From: Chlorophyllum brunneum
Lineage: Eukaryota > Basidiomycota > Agaricomycetes > Agaricales > Agaricaceae
Direction: 5' to 3'
Assembly (NCBI GenBank): GCA_963576785.1
Contig: OY756140.1
Span: 2,666,001 to 2,730,000 of the forward strand
Length of the DNA stretch: 64,000 nucleotides
Of the stretch, positions 1 through 12,159 are shown piece after piece. The notes below the pieces were generated by a model. It had not been told where the DNA came from. It saw only the letters and a program-made list of their open reading frames with translations, and ran no database searches. The position numbers and the translations under genes are program-made. How positions within the stretch are numbered: the first letter of the stretch is position 1; every line of letters starts with the position of its first letter.

Positions 1-3000
1 GCTAAGTAACTCTTCGATGCTCATATCAACACCACGCTCCTCTTCCACCTTAGACTTCTTCGCCGACCCCGGGGTGACAGGGGCCGTTGGCTCGCTAGAC
101 TTGACACCATTTCCTTCGCCATTGGACACGCCGTTCCCAGTTTCGGTTCCACTTCCGGTAGCGTTCGAATCTATTGAAACGCGCTGGTTGCCCTTCTCTG
201 TAACCTTGATCGTGACGCCGTGGGGGATTTCGTCATCCGAGGAAGAGTCGGAGTCGTCACCAGACTGCTGCCCTTGGTTCTGCTCCCTGTCGAATGCCAG
301 GTTTTTGAGAGCCAAGGAGGGAACGAATTCGGCGGTGTAAGTAAGTGATCCTTTGAAGCCTTCACCTTTGTCAAGACGGATGGGTTCATCGACAGATTTG
401 ATACCAGTGGATGCATAGAGATACTTGAAGTTGTTGGATTCTTCTGCAAGTTCTGAAATGTGAAGCTCAACACTACCAAGTGAACGATCCTGCATTGCTT
501 ATCAATATCGGTTCACAGAAGTGCTCGCAGGGGCCTTACTCTTGTCAAATGTTGATAGTCCATACATTCCAGCATGAAGGTCTCCTTGAGCGAGTGAACA
601 GGAATATACAATATCTGATCCCAGACCGGGCTAAGGTCTGATCAACGTGTAAGCTCGAGGCACTGAGTATCAAAACCAAATCCTTACTATTGTTGACAAC
701 TTCAGTACGACCTTTGACGGTGTTTGCAGCCAATACGCGGACATAAGGATCACTCTGCAGGTGGGTGGTAAGTAACAGGTATAGACAGAAGCGATTATCT
801 TCTCACCTTGCCGCCAAACGTAGCCTCGACATTCCTGTAACTCCATTTGAGCCTCTCTGTACTCAGCAAACGTGAAGACACATACTTGACATCAGTAGCC
901 TTGATGATATTCAACCGAACGACACCGATTGGGAACTTGTAGCTATTAAGCCCATGTAAGCTGCCAGCCATAGCAACAGGTTTCCACTCTGCCGAAAGTC
1001 GAAGCCGACCGGACTTGCAACCACTGAGTGGGAACCAATCTCGACCAGCCTCGCCCATACAAGCCAATAAATCAGTGAGCTTGATAGACATATATCCAAC
1101 GACGGGGTCTTTGAGAAAATCACGGTCATCGATAACTTTGACGGTGATGACGGAGGTGTCCTTGTCAGAGCAGAGGAATTCATAGGGAGCTTCCCAGACA
1201 GGTGAAATGGTGTGCTTGAATCGAGGAGTGGCAAACACGTCATTGGTGGTGTCGTTTCCAAGGAATACTTTGGCAAAGGGGTTGAGATCACCGGAGAGAG
1301 ATTTAGATTGATCGAGATCCTTGGCTTGGTGAATGACAAGGCGGACAATACCAACGCCTGAGTATATCGTTTGTAAGTCATGGATGTAAGAGAAAGATAG
1401 GGATAAGACGACATACTGGATTCAGGAACTTCGGTTGAGCCTTCTGGAGCTTCCAAGACAGGATAGTACTCGATATCATAGCGCAAATCTCCGCGCTCCT
1501 TGCCATCCTTCAACACCGGTGACATGATACCCTCGTGTGAAGAATCTTCCGCAAGGATTGCCATGTCAAAAGTGGAGGTACCGAGAAGCGAGTTCTTCCT
1601 GTGATCGTTGAAATCCCAGAGATGGAGCATAAGAGTTTCGCTGAGAGAGTTGATCAAAATGAACTTGGTCTCCATCCATGTCGGGTTGTAACTAAACCCA
1701 AGAGCGATAAGTAAAGATGAATAAGTGGGCTAAGCAATGAAGCATACGTGTTCTCCTTGTGCTCGGTGCGAGCAAGCTCTTGGCGGTCGTTGATAGAAAG
1801 ACTGACGAAGGGGTCGGGGACGCCACCGCCAATCTTGGTACCTTTGATTCCACGAGCAGAATGAAGTGTAATTTGTAAAACACCGACTGCAGCATCGAGA
1901 GGTTTGCCGGAGAGAAGTTGTTCCAGGTTCAGAGTAAACACATTGGGCTCGTACATCATCGGACCAAGTGTCGCGTGGGTCATATCACGGATGAAAGTAG
2001 AGAGACCCGGAATCTAGAACAGCACCTTGAGGGAATATCCAGAGGGATGGGCACTCATACTCACATTGGCAATGTCGAAACCGAATGTTTCACCACCCAC
2101 AGGCTTGAGAACATAGTCGATCACAGGCTTTTCGACGAAGGATATGTCCACAACTTGAATATGGGGGAAATTGGACATCAACTTTAAACGAATCCGCATC
2201 AGACCACTAAAGGTAATATCTTCCAGAAGGATAGGCATGGATGCCGCAGCCACACCCTTGCCAACCCGAATTGACAGGACAATTTTGGGATTAACCTTTT
2301 GCACGATCTGTCGCTGGGTCATCTCGGAGGTGTCGTTAGGTGTGAAAGAGATGCCCCAATCCATCATAACTATATCATCTTCCGTCTTCGGGAAGGTCCT
2401 AACTTTGTCTATCCTCGGTGCCTTGGTACCCAAAGTGAAGGTAGTCAGGCGGAGGGAATCCAAGAATGGCGGAGTGTTGGCGCTAAGAATTTGATCCACG
2501 GAGGAAATGACGGTTGTAGAGAGGACGGGTTCATATATCAGCCAGAAGCGTTCCAAGAAGTGGTTCATCCAGTCCGCGGTCTCGTGTTCGGAAGCCAGAC
2601 GTGTCTTGACGAGCTCACGCTGGATATCGTCTCTGGCGTGTCTCCTTGTGCGCCTTATAGACGTGGAGTAGTATGTATTGCAAAAGGCAAGGAGAATAAA
2701 TAGCCAGCCCCACCCAAAGCCAAAGCGAGTTAGGAAATGGGATGCAAGAACGGCCTATCAGGTTTAGTCATGGGACAATAAAGAGCTCTGATGAAACGTA
2801 CAAAGACAATAACTGCGGCATTGTGATACCAGTCGCCGTATAGCTGTTCAGAGAGGTACATCTCGAGCAAGTTTTGAATTTTTTCATCCCCCTCGGCGAC
2901 TGGCGCATTGTCGAGACCCGCGTTTTGACGCCAGCCCACGCGATACCAATCGGGAATAGCGGAAGCCGGACTAATAGGCATTGATCCCGAGATTTCGTCT

Positions 3001-3393
3001 GCTGGACTATCGTCCTGGATGTCCTGGGCGGAAGCTGGTGCACCTTTGGTGATGACCTTTGGTTTGTGTGCGTCATGGTCCTCGACGGTAATGGTGGGAA
3101 CAGCAGCTGAACGCCCAGTGTCGATTTTCAACTCTAAAGACGAATCAGGTGGGTTACGTTGGCTGAAGTTTATTTCCGACGTGCACACCTTTTGGGCTAA
3201 CCGCAGGAGGCTTGCTGTCGTCGGCAACGACGCTCCGGAGTTGGTCGCGTGCTCTCCCCGCAGCCGCGGCCTTTTCCTGAGGGGACGCATCCGGGTCAAA
3301 GGTATGAACAGGGACTCTCTTCTGTTCGGCGTCTTGTTTCAGAATGGCGTCCAGTTGGGATGGGATAGGTGGTGCTGCGCCATTGGTCGCCAT
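1..3393 (-). CDS. Tricalbin / extended-synaptotagmin-like ER-plasma membrane tether, C-terminus cut by window edge
   Basis: The protein starts MATNGAAPPIPSQL at 3393. A charged N-terminal region leads to one hydrophobic segment near residues 180-215 (...LTRFGFGWGWLFILLAF), followed by an SMP lipid-transfer domain (2015-2570) and at least three C2 domains (about 1650-1980, 830-1370 and 340-770). This order (TM hairpin, SMP, multiple C2) is that of yeast Tcb1-3 and animal E-Syts. These proteins anchor in the ER, move lipid through the SMP domain and bind plasma-membrane phospholipids with their C2 domains. The first intron joins an exon ending PAVSPK to one starting ELKIDTGR. A Ser/Asp/Glu-rich linker lies at about 170-330. 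The reading frame is still open at position 1, so the C-terminus is missing here. An upstream in-frame ATG at 3501 is less likely because it adds only a low-complexity leader. The family assignment is firm; which tricalbin paralogue it matches is not decided. Confidence 0.9.
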
Positions 3394-4073
3394 TGGGGAG
3401 CAACGGGCAGAGAATAGGAGGTTGGGATTAGAACAATGTGGAGGGAAAGAGGGTGAAGTTAAACGCGGTCGGATGGGGGTTGGAGGGAAGAACAAGACCA
3501 AGAAGATCTAGGGAGCGTGGGGTGCAGGCGAATTAGAGTCTTTGATGTCACCTCCCGAACAGGCAGCGTATAACGTCACAGTCACATGTCATCGGCGCCG
3601 GGGGCTCTCCGAATAAGGCACCCATTCCGCCCGTCAGTCCTGTTGGGCCAAGGTTCGTAGCCCGCCACGAGGCCTTTGATAACACTAGTTAGGCCGGGGG
3701 GAGTGACAAAGAAGCAAGCAAGACCTGCGCATAAAATGCGTCGATGGAAGGTCAAGAAGATAATTGGGGACGTGTGAAAGTGGCACCAGCACAGGCGCAG
3801 CTATTAGGATGTGACAGACCAATTGCGATGAAAGGTCGTAAGCCGTGAAATGGAACAGCCGTGGCGGGCAGCACTATCGGACACTGGTCGACACTGTCCC
3901 CCTGAAGGAAGCGGGAGGATATGGTCAATGGTGAAGATGTACATTCTCCACACTGAGTGAATTTCTTGCGATGCGCATAGGACAAGTTGCTTGGTGGAGC
4001 ACGTGTGAGGGCATCCCAAAAAGGCAAGCGGTCTGAGGACGCTGGTGCGACTCTCATCTGGCCGTTCAATGTC
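3394..4073. promoter_or_regulatory. Intergenic region between divergent tricalbin and Ugo1-like genes
   Basis: This 680-bp stretch separates two head-to-head start codons and must hold both promoters. I see no recognisable coding exon in it and no clear TATA box. Open frames here are short and resemble no family. Confidence 0.5.
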
Positions 4074-5660
4074 ATGACATCGCCGTCGTCTCTTCGAGAT
4101 CTATACATTGATCCTTCTTCAGCCTGGGCTTTCGTTCCTCCCTCTCCGAATGCTCCCAAACACAACCCATCCTCATCTTCTGTAGAGCCGGTGGGCCAGG
4201 CGTATCAATGGTCGACACGCCCAACGCGCAATTCCATTTTCGAATTGTCTCCCTCCCTTGACCTATCCGAGCCCTCGGGAATCAATCCCGCCCAACTCTT
4301 CAAAACCGTCGTTGCTTCTGCCGTTCTCCAGTACACAAGTAGTGCTCTTGTAAACCCATGGGAGGTTGGGAAACTGCTGCTTCAAGTCCAATGGGTACCG
4401 CGGGATGCAGGAGAACCAGACACAGAAGAAGAATACGTCGACGAAGAGCAGGAAGAGACAGTATGTCCCGAGTACCAACATTCCCTGACTTTTCGTTAAT
4501 CTATTTAAAATCACAGTTCAGCGATTCTGACAACGACGAGACATACTTTACCGATCCACACAGTATTGGAACCACAAAACGATACCCTGCTCCACGACCA
4601 ACTGACGAACAAGGCTACGTCATTCGTCGGTCTGTGCTAGAAGAAGGAACGCGTCCCGAATACATCATTGCCGTTGGCAGTGTCGATGGCGTTTGGAATA
4701 TGATGAAGAGAGTTGGGCGCTTCCGTTTCGAGGGTTGGCTCGCTCTCTGGAAAGGTGCGTGTAGATTGGCATTCGGCACCCGAACGCATTCAAATGCACT
4801 TTACAGGTCTTCTCACGTCGACTTTGACGGAGATGCTTTCGACGTCCATGCAACCCCTCATAAACCAATTCTTGCAATCGTTGTTTTTCCCTTCCATGTC
4901 ACCTTTCCATCAACCTCCCATACTACTTCCCATTGCCTCGCATGTCATCACTGGGCTCATACTGTCCCCTCTGGATCTCGTCAGAACGCGTTTGGTAGTG
5001 CAGTCATTCACCGCTCGATATCGCACTTATACTGGACCATTTGATGCACTGCACAAGATCCTGCGCGATGAAGGGGGTTTGAGAGGAATCTATTTCCACC
5101 CTAACCTTGTCATCCCAACTCTCCTTGACAGTGCGCTGCGCCCTATCGTCTCCTTTGCACTCCCCGGCATCATCGCGTCATACTTTGGGGGCTCTCACAT
5201 CACTGAGGAATCTCATCCAATCGCCTGGGGTTGTGCTGAACTGGCAGCAAGCTGCATGGGACTACTCATGACACTTCCGGTCGAAACCATCCGTCGACGA
5301 CTGCAGGTGCAGGTACGGGGGACGGCGGAACCTATCAAAGGTTGCGTCGAACTACGGCCCGCACCATATAACGGTGTTGTAGATACATTCTGGCATATCT
5401 TGACAGAGGAGCGTTCGGACCTTCCCATCAGCCGTCGTCGTCGTCGCAGACGAAGCTCCAAGTCTGGCAAGAAGGGGGATGGAGAAAAGGAGGGGGAGAG
5501 TGACGGCTTGGATGATGAACCCGAGAGCGTTTGGAGGAAGACAGGACTCGGACAGCTGTATCGCGGTCTCGGGATGCGTCTGGGTGCAAGTGCTATTTAT
5601 TTTGTTCTTAATCTACTGGTCAGCCCCGAGGAGACTGATGGGGGATGGGTTGAGATATAG
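4074..5660 (+). CDS. UGO1: Ugo1-like mitochondrial outer-membrane carrier protein
   Basis: There are three exons, 4074-4460, 4517-4754 and 4807-5660, whose lengths give 492 residues in frame. The start MTSPSSLRDLYIDPSSAW was chosen because the family-like sequence begins there; an in-frame ATG at 3987 adds an unlikely leader. The N-terminal part (NPAQLFKTVVASAVLQYTSS, then NPWEVGKLLLQVQWVP) is a degenerate mitochondrial carrier repeat, followed by an acidic loop. Later come a carrier signature variant (ILSPLDLVRTRLVVQ) and a second one (LPVETIRRRLQVQ). Such degenerate carriers in fungi are Ugo1, an outer-membrane protein that links Fzo1 and Mgm1 in mitochondrial fusion. A basic run of Arg and Lys near 5435-5480 and an acidic stretch after it form a low-complexity insert. 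The fusion role is inferred from family resemblance; another atypical carrier remains possible. Confidence 0.8.
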
Positions 5661-5914
5661 ACGCTGTTGCATACCACTACCTATTCGTTGTGAAACGACA
5701 GGGCTTTTTATCTGTTCGATTGACTGCGCTTAGACCAACCCCAAAGTTTTGTAGCAATGTGTCTCTCGGGCGGTACAGAGAGCCGGGAGATGCCGAGGCC
5801 GACGTCAGGGACAGAATTGGTTGGGGATGCTGCAGCCTGACACCACCATGCCCAGAGGTATGCCCTGCTGCTGTAGTGCAGCCGCCGCTGACTTTGCACC
5901 CAGAGAAACCACCC

Positions 5915-7431
5915 ATGGCCCCCGCCTCCGTCATTCCTCCCCTGGCACGCGCACTGCAGCGTGTTCGCTCGACCCCGCCTCGCATGATCGCCTCTCCTCC
6001 CACTCGTACGTCATTCCTCCTCTCCAAAGCGTTCCGCTCATATCATCCTCGCTCCCAGAACCCCGCCGAGCTGCCGTAGCCCTCCTTGTCCGCGTCGTTC
6101 CCTCGCCCACCGCGAAACTCCCCGATCCAGCGTCTCCACCACCCTCTCTCACCGATTTTTTTGAACAGGACTGGGTCAAGGATGCCAACTCTCGTGCCGA
6201 GATCCTCTTCCTCCACCGCCAAGCAGACTTTGCCGATAATGTGGCCTTGACCCAGAGCCGCACACCCAGCGGACGCGAGGCTCATGTTGCCTTTCCTGGT
6301 GGTCGAACCGAGGCAGATGACGAAGGCGGACTTTACACCGGTGTGCACAGCAGCATTTTTATATTGTTTTGGCTCCTAATACCAAACCCATGCAGCAATG
6401 CGTCAAACATGGGAGGAAATAGGTATTGACCTAGCCGAAAAGTACTATACCAGCATTGGCCAGCTGGACGACCGCGAAATAACCACCTCGCTCGGGAAAC
6501 GCCTCCTCATGATCCTTTCGCCTTTCGTCTTCCTCCAAGTCACGCCCTCAGCCCCTCCTCCAGACCCGATTGCCACAACTACTCTTCACTGGATACCTCT
6601 CTCTTCTCTCGTCTCACCCATCTCCTCCCCAAAATGGTCTTCTGTCACCGTTGATGCCGCATCCCGTATCGCACGCCGCAACTCTACTGCCCTTCGGGTC
6701 CTCATTCGCGCCCTCGTAGGCAGCATGGAGTTTCCCGCAATCGTGCTCGACCTTGGCCCATCTACCCCCGTCACCGTCGACCACACCAGCTCTGAGAAGA
6801 AGAAAAAGAAGCTCACGAGCACACAAGACGTTATCGAGAAGGGCTACTCGCCCAAAGTTCTGAAACTTTGGGGACTCTCATTAGGGATGACCCTAGACCT
6901 CATGTCTTACATGATATTGCCGCAATCCTCCCGCAACGGTATGCCCCCCAAGGAAGCAGGCAACGAATCGCCGCTGTCACAGTATATGCAGCTACCCTAC
7001 CAAGATGTTGTGGAGGATTTTCGCATGGAATACGTGGCTCCCAGCCTCGCTAGCGTGTTCCCCAGATTTTCGTATCCAGATGTCAATTTTTGGATCTGGT
7101 GAGTTAATGTTTACTCTTGATAAAGGACGGGGAGTCTGAGCGTTCCTTCCCTACAGGGTATTTGGTAAACGGTATCGGGAGGTTATTCGTGGTTGGGAAG
7201 CGAGCTTACGCGCTGGAGGTGTGAACGACCGTCGGTGGGTGGCTATTATTGGTTCAAGTGCGACGATTAAACATACCTCGGTTTTGTTCATCTAGGATAA
7301 ACTGGTCCGGTTCTGCCCTAAGCACGTTCTACGCTGCTATTCGCAAGGCGTTGGTTGTCGTCATCGTTGCCCGTGCACTTGGTATCCTGTTTGGTCTTGC
7401 CTTTGCAGGTTGGTGGATTTTTAGCCAGTGA
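5915..7431 (+). CDS. Nudix hydrolase, CoA-diphosphatase-like, with C-terminal membrane segment
   Basis: Five exons (5915-6005, 6059-6340, 6396-7098, 7157-7234, 7296-7431) splice to 429 residues in frame. The Nudix box is split by intron 2 and reads FPGGRTEADDEGGL then YTAMRQTWEEIGID. The arrangement around it (a REAHVAFPGG lead-in) is that of the Pcd1/NUDT7 CoA pyrophosphatase group. The box has Gln where most members have Glu in the first position of REUxEE; the two later Glu are kept. The C-terminal part continues about 250 residues past the box and ends in a hydrophobic helix (VVVIVARALGILFGLAFAGW), suggesting membrane attachment. Substrate cannot be told from sequence. It runs tail-to-tail with NPL4 (426 bp apart). 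No targeting peptide is obvious, although the Arg-rich N-terminus could direct it to mitochondria. Confidence 0.82.
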
Positions 7432-7857
7432 GCGCCTACACTCTCGTAGGATTGTGTTTATTCTGTGTCTTCCGATCCATGAGTTTTCATTTCTTCCCTT
7501 GGAGTTGAGAATGAGTTGTTTCTTTGTTACACGTTTACGCCGTTGGTTCCTGGGTTTCGGGTGATGCACATTAGAGAACGATAGTATTTATACACATACA
7601 CACAACTTACTACCGGGCTACACTTTTTTTCCAACAACCAACGACAATACCTTTTTTGCGTATCGTCCTTCATTCACGTCACATGTCTTTTCACGATAAC
7701 TGTATATCCTATCATTCCCTACCACTGAAAATGTACATACACGATCTCTTCCAGGATTACTCTCATAAATACATCCTCAGTCCCTCTAGTGTTGCCCTTG
7801 ACCATTCTAATTGACCGTTACCAACAGTGCAAGATCTTCCAATTGTACGAAAGAAAT
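7432..7857. other. Intergenic, convergent 3' ends
   Basis: This 426-bp AT-richer stretch lies between the 3' ends of the Nudix and NPL4 genes. It presumably holds both polyadenylation regions. No coding exon is supported. Confidence 0.5.
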
Positions 7858-10206
7858 TTACAAAGGAAGCCCACAGACTTCACAGTCACTCCCGCCATGC
7901 GTATTCTCAAACGTGCAATGTGGACAAATCCTAATCCCGGCGGAACTCTCTCCTCCGCCACCACCACCAGCACTCGCAGCATTGTCAGCTGCAATCTGGT
8001 CAAAGACCTCGGGAGGAATGTCATCGTCCATGGAGCCGCCGAATGAGGTTGGTGCAGACGATGACGGCCGAGGAGCTATGTCAGGGTAGAATTGAGTAAA
8101 GAGGACACCAAAATCAGGAAAGCGTGACTTACGACCACTTTCACGCGTAAAAGTCATCAGTGTTTGCCAGCTATCCGATTTGAGAACAGGGTCGAGGAGC
8201 GAGATATCTTCAAAGATCTCTGGATTTGAAGCTGTCTCCATGATCAACTTAAGGTCCTCCTAAATGTCAACTCTTGATTAGCGCTACAGCGCCTCAATCA
8301 GAAGGAACTCGAACATGTACCTCGGAAAACAGTTGCGTTGTACCCAGAAACGCGATTAAATGCCAATCGCTGAGCCACTTGGCGAGCTCGATGCGCTTAT
8401 GCGCTTCTCCCGGTTTTGCAGTCCGACTGTCATGAAGGTCTGGACCCTCTAATTTAAGGAGTTGTGACATCACATTGTCTAGAGTCTGGTCCTCCAACCC
8501 AGGTCTATTTTCGATCTTGAATTGTGTTGAGTGGAAGAGTGGGGATGGGTTTTGCGGGAAGCCGTGCGTCACCTACAAGGAAGCGGACGTGTTCAGGCGA
8601 GAAAAGTCTAGAGGCAGATTGGGTACGCACGTTAACCATGAGATATTCGACAGGGAAACACGGTTTGGCACTCTTCTTCACCTCCAAGCCATATTCATTC
8701 TTGTACGAGAAAAAGACGTCCGGGATGTATCTCGCCGAGTCCTCACTCCTATCCTCCTCTTTCACGCGTACGATACCCGGATCAACGCTGGCTTCGATCA
8801 TATCTGCATCAACCATGGCTACGGCTTGTTCGGAGACCTGATAAGCCGAAACATCAACTTGGCCATCCTCTGTTGCCGTCAGTACTGCTGTGACCAGTCT
8901 AGAGCCATATTGACCAGTCGGTGACGATCGCGAAGGGGTGGGGTTATCCTTTTGGAGTTTCGCTGCGAAGATGGCTTCGAGGGAGGATAAGAAGAAAGAT
9001 TGGGGATGGCGCTTGTAGACGTTCTTCGTTCGGTCTTCGAGTGTTGGTGTCAAGTCGGTGAAGATGTAGCCCACGACTGTGAGCGGGGTAGAAGCTGCTG
9101 CAGATAGTTCACGAATTCGAATTTCCTCTTCCCAAGGCCATCCGAGGGTAAGGCCATCCAGCTCTCCTTGTTGCAGTGGTTCATAGATTGCTTCAACCAC
9201 AGCCTTGATGCCCATCGGTACTTTATCGTAAGGTTCATACCGACCGATCAACCATCCGAATCGTTGCAGGCCGGTCTTTCGCCAAGCCTCGAGGAACCTG
9301 TCGACAACTTCCATTGACGCGATCTCCAAGTGGTCAACCATACGGAAAGGCTGTGACTGCAAAGTGATTGTGGAGGGCTGGCATCCGGTACAGATGCCAG
9401 TAGGCCAAGGGGGATGACTTCCAGTAGGGCAAGGGACTTTGACCCTATACGAAAGAGGATTCAATGGAGGAAGTGTTGACGACGCCGATGCCGTCTGTTT
9501 CGGCGTTATCTTGCGGAGGTAGGCATGATATGAGAGGTACTTGATGTTGTTCTCTGTATGGTACCCAGCGTCATACGGCTCGAGTGGCATACAGTAATCG
9601 CACATGCCTTTCGGCCCATGCTTGCAAAATTGCGCGTCCTTTCCTCGAGGGATTTTGCCATCTTGTAAACGCCAGTAAACATCAGCTGGATCTTCCTTTA
9701 CGAGTTCCCATGGACGCTTCGTCGCATCAGTGGAACTGGGACCATTGAGGATGCTGGCGGAAACTGTGGAAGCTGTATTGCTGGATGATGACACGGGCCT
9801 GGAATGATATGATACAAAAATCAAGTCGCCGTGACTGAGTAGGACATGTTAATATCTAAACAGTCGAATGATTCATGAAGGGCGCACTTGAGCCCGAGGT
9901 TCTGCAACGTCCTACCTTTCAGAAGCTCGATCTTGACCTCGTTACCTCGAGGCTGGTTGGAAATGCTGATGCTGGATGGATCGGCGTCGGGTGCTGTTGT
10001 TAGGATCTGGAGAGAACAGCGAGATCCGTATGACATGGTGCGTTTGCTGCAAAACAGTAGTACGACGTACCTTGTCCACAAGTACGGATACATCGGTAGA
10101 GGGTTGGAGGTCAAACCGAAAGTTTCCGTCCTTGGATCTTATGCGGATGATCTATGACATTATGTCCGTGATTTGTGCAAAGTATGGAGAGGAAAAGACG
10201 AACCAT
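7858..10206 (-). CDS. NPL4: NPL4, ubiquitin-binding cofactor of Cdc48/p97
   Basis: Seven exons splice to 667 residues in frame: 10204-10206, 10071-10151, 9888-10006, 8631-9834, 8321-8572, 8133-8259 and 7858-8075. The protein begins with a ubiquitin-like fold (IIRIRSKDGNFRFDL...LGLNHGDLIF). It continues with the Npl4 zinc-finger region (AQFCKHGPKGMCDYCMPLEP; KVPCPTGSHPPWPTGICTGC), an inactive MPN domain, and a C-terminal NZF finger (RICPHCTFEN...CEVCGLPL). With Ufd1 it recruits polyubiquitinated substrates to Cdc48 for unfolding, including in ER-associated degradation. The last intron (8076-8132, 57 nt, donor GTAAGT) is in frame and stop-free, so retention would add 19 residues. In the preferred model the first coding exon is the ATG alone; an in-frame ATG at 10254 would give a 16-residue extension instead. 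The C-terminal NZF is shared with animal NPL4 and absent from budding yeast. Confidence 0.93.
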
Positions 10207-10574
10207 AGTGCGAGTGGTGGATGTCGAAGATTGGAGGTTTATGTTACGCGCCATTGACGCGTCATTTGCTGACTAATCACCCGTCGCCGATGAGCAAGCT
10301 GCGTGCTTCCGGCTCACCTGTGAGATAAACACTCAGGGGCGCTGATAAAACAAGTTACCCAGCCTGCTAGAAATGGAAATGGAGTGAGAGAAGCTGATGA
10401 ATGTGACGTGCACTTTGTCGCAGCTAACGCCATCCTGTGTCCTTATGGCGAATCAATGCTCCCACTTTGCGTTCTCCCTACAACACCAGGCAGCATGGTG
10501 TGGTAGGAAATACCCCTCCCAGAAATTAACTTCAATCGCACGGCTAGAACATTGGGAACCCCTCCTCTTTCGAC
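10207..10574. promoter_or_regulatory. Intergenic region between divergent NPL4 and bZIP genes
   Basis: This 368-bp divergent intergenic stretch lies between the start codons. On the + strand an ATG at 10397 opens a 73-codon frame ending at 10618. That frame overlaps the bZIP start codon at 10575 out of frame, so if the transcript begins far enough upstream it would be an overlapping uORF. Confidence 0.4.
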
Positions 10575-11622
10575 ATGGGCGAAGACAACGAATCTCCTCG
10601 TGCAGGAGGAAGGGATGAAGATCAAACCTCTCGGGGATCACATCCTATGTCTCCCTCTATTCGACCTGAAGATGGTAGCCGGGTAAGTGAGTAGACGCGC
10701 GCCAATTTTCCTTTTGGCGTCCTTATTTCTGTTAGTCAGATATCCGGGATGTGCTCGGCCAACTGGCGATAGCTTCACGATCTGGCTCAGAATTCGAACA
10801 ATTTTTTGCCCAGTTATGGAACCCGAATCCATACCCACTCCCTATTGGGTACTACAATCGCTTCTTTCCTCACGGACCACTAGGCCTTCCGCAGCTACCA
10901 CCAGTATCATCACTAGACTTTACATGGAATCAGCTCGTTCAACAGCAGGGACACCACCCGATGTACAACCTCCCACACCAGACACCAGTTCTTCCACCAT
11001 TTATTTCATTTTTGAAACCGCCAGAGATCACACCGTTACTAGCGTCATCTATCCAGTTGCCTCAACAACAACATATGGTTTCTGACACTGTGACTTCAAC
11101 TACCGGGTCCGTAAGTTCTATCGCAACAGGTGTTGATCTAGGAGAGGTAGAGCAGGCAGCAACCGCGGAAGAAAAGCGCAGGCGCAATACAGCAGCATCG
11201 GGTGAGTCTTCGAGGACCTCTGGGCCCAGGCAGCGGGAGATGACAAACAGTTCCCAGCTCGATTTCGCACCAAGAAGAAACAGCGAACTGTCAACTTGGA
11301 GCAGTCAGTATCGGACCTGACGGGCCGGGCAGAGGAGCTGGAGAGGCAAGTTATAGACTTGCGCAGAGAGAATGGTTGGCTGAAGGAAATTGTGACGTTG
11401 AAGGGAACACATGCTGCTACTGCTGCGAGTGCCCAACAACGACTGGCTTTGGGCGAGGCGGTCCAGGCGGCTGGAATCAATTTAGCTTCGGGCAGCACTA
11501 ACATAAGCTCGGCTGGCGCCTCGTCTTCGAAGGTGACTGCCATTCCAGAGGCAATATCATTCGATGAGGACAGCGATGGCAGCTATTCGGAGACTGGCAA
11601 GAAGCGGAGGTCAGCTACTTAA
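10575..11622 (+). CDS. bZIP transcription factor, Cys-3/Met4/Zip1-like
   Basis: Three exons (10575-10682, 10736-11201, 11258-11622) give 312 residues in frame. The second intron (donor GTGAGT) lies inside the basic region; joining restores RRRNTAASARFRTKKKQR, a near-perfect match to the NxxAAxxFR DNA-contact pattern of the fungal Cys-3/MetR group. The leucine zipper follows directly (NLEQSVSDLTGRAEELERQ and on to WLKEIVTLKG). The N-terminal half is rich in Pro, Gln and Ser and is likely an activation region. A low-complexity acidic and basic tail (SFDEDSDG...KKRRSAT) ends the protein. Cys-3-type factors control sulfur assimilation genes; that role is inferred from the basic region only. Other fungal bZIPs with the RFR variant are possible. 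Confidence 0.88.
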
Positions 11623-11767
11623 GCGAAGAAGTGAGCATGTAGGCTTTTCTCATCCTGTTTTGTATTGCATCTTCTGCCGTAATCAATTACCGCTTGCGTT
11701 GTATGGGAAGTCTTTCCCACGGATCTCCAGGAACGTCGGTCGGGGCGAGTGGCTTTCCGCCATCCTC

Positions 11768-12159
11768 ATGTCCTTCGGCCGACCACCATCCATTAACATT
11801 GGCTTCAAGCCTGCTGCCCCTGACCGCGGTTCCTTCCCTTTGGATCACTATGGTTAGCCCCTCTTCATTGTCGGCATTCCAATCACGACACTCAAGACAC
11901 TAGGAGAGTGCAAAGACAAGATGCTCGTCTACATGAAGTGTCTGAAGGAGAACTCAAGCAATTCAACACCGTGCCGTGCTCTGAGTAGGGAATACCTTGA
12001 CTGCCGGATGCAAAAGTGGGTGTATATTCTTTTCTTGAGAACTACACACTCATCCTTGCAAGGGGCCTTATGGAACGCGATGACTGGAGCAACCTGGGGC
12101 TCAATAACATCGATGGCCAGAAAGCGAAGAGTCAACAAAACGATTCGGAGAAGTCATAA
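11768..12159 (+). CDS. COX19: COX19, cytochrome c oxidase assembly CHCH protein
   Basis: Three exons (11768-11852, 11904-12015, 12063-12159) give a 97-residue protein, close to the family length. It starts MSFGRPPSINIGFKPAAPDR and contains GSFPLDHYGECKDKMLVYMK followed by C...C...CRALSREYLDCRM. The Cys spacing is that of twin CX9C proteins (C-x9-C twice). The sequence GLMERDDWSNLGL after the second helix is typical of COX19. COX19 acts in the mitochondrial intermembrane space with COX11 and copper delivery to COX1. The gene was missed by simple ORF reading because each exon is about 100 nt. It follows the bZIP gene by 145 bp on the same strand. Confidence 0.93.

Noticed and set aside
11118..11543. 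Minus-strand frame of 141 codons over the bZIP gene
   Set aside because: The basic region and leucine zipper on the + strand are unmistakable; the antisense frame has no motif.
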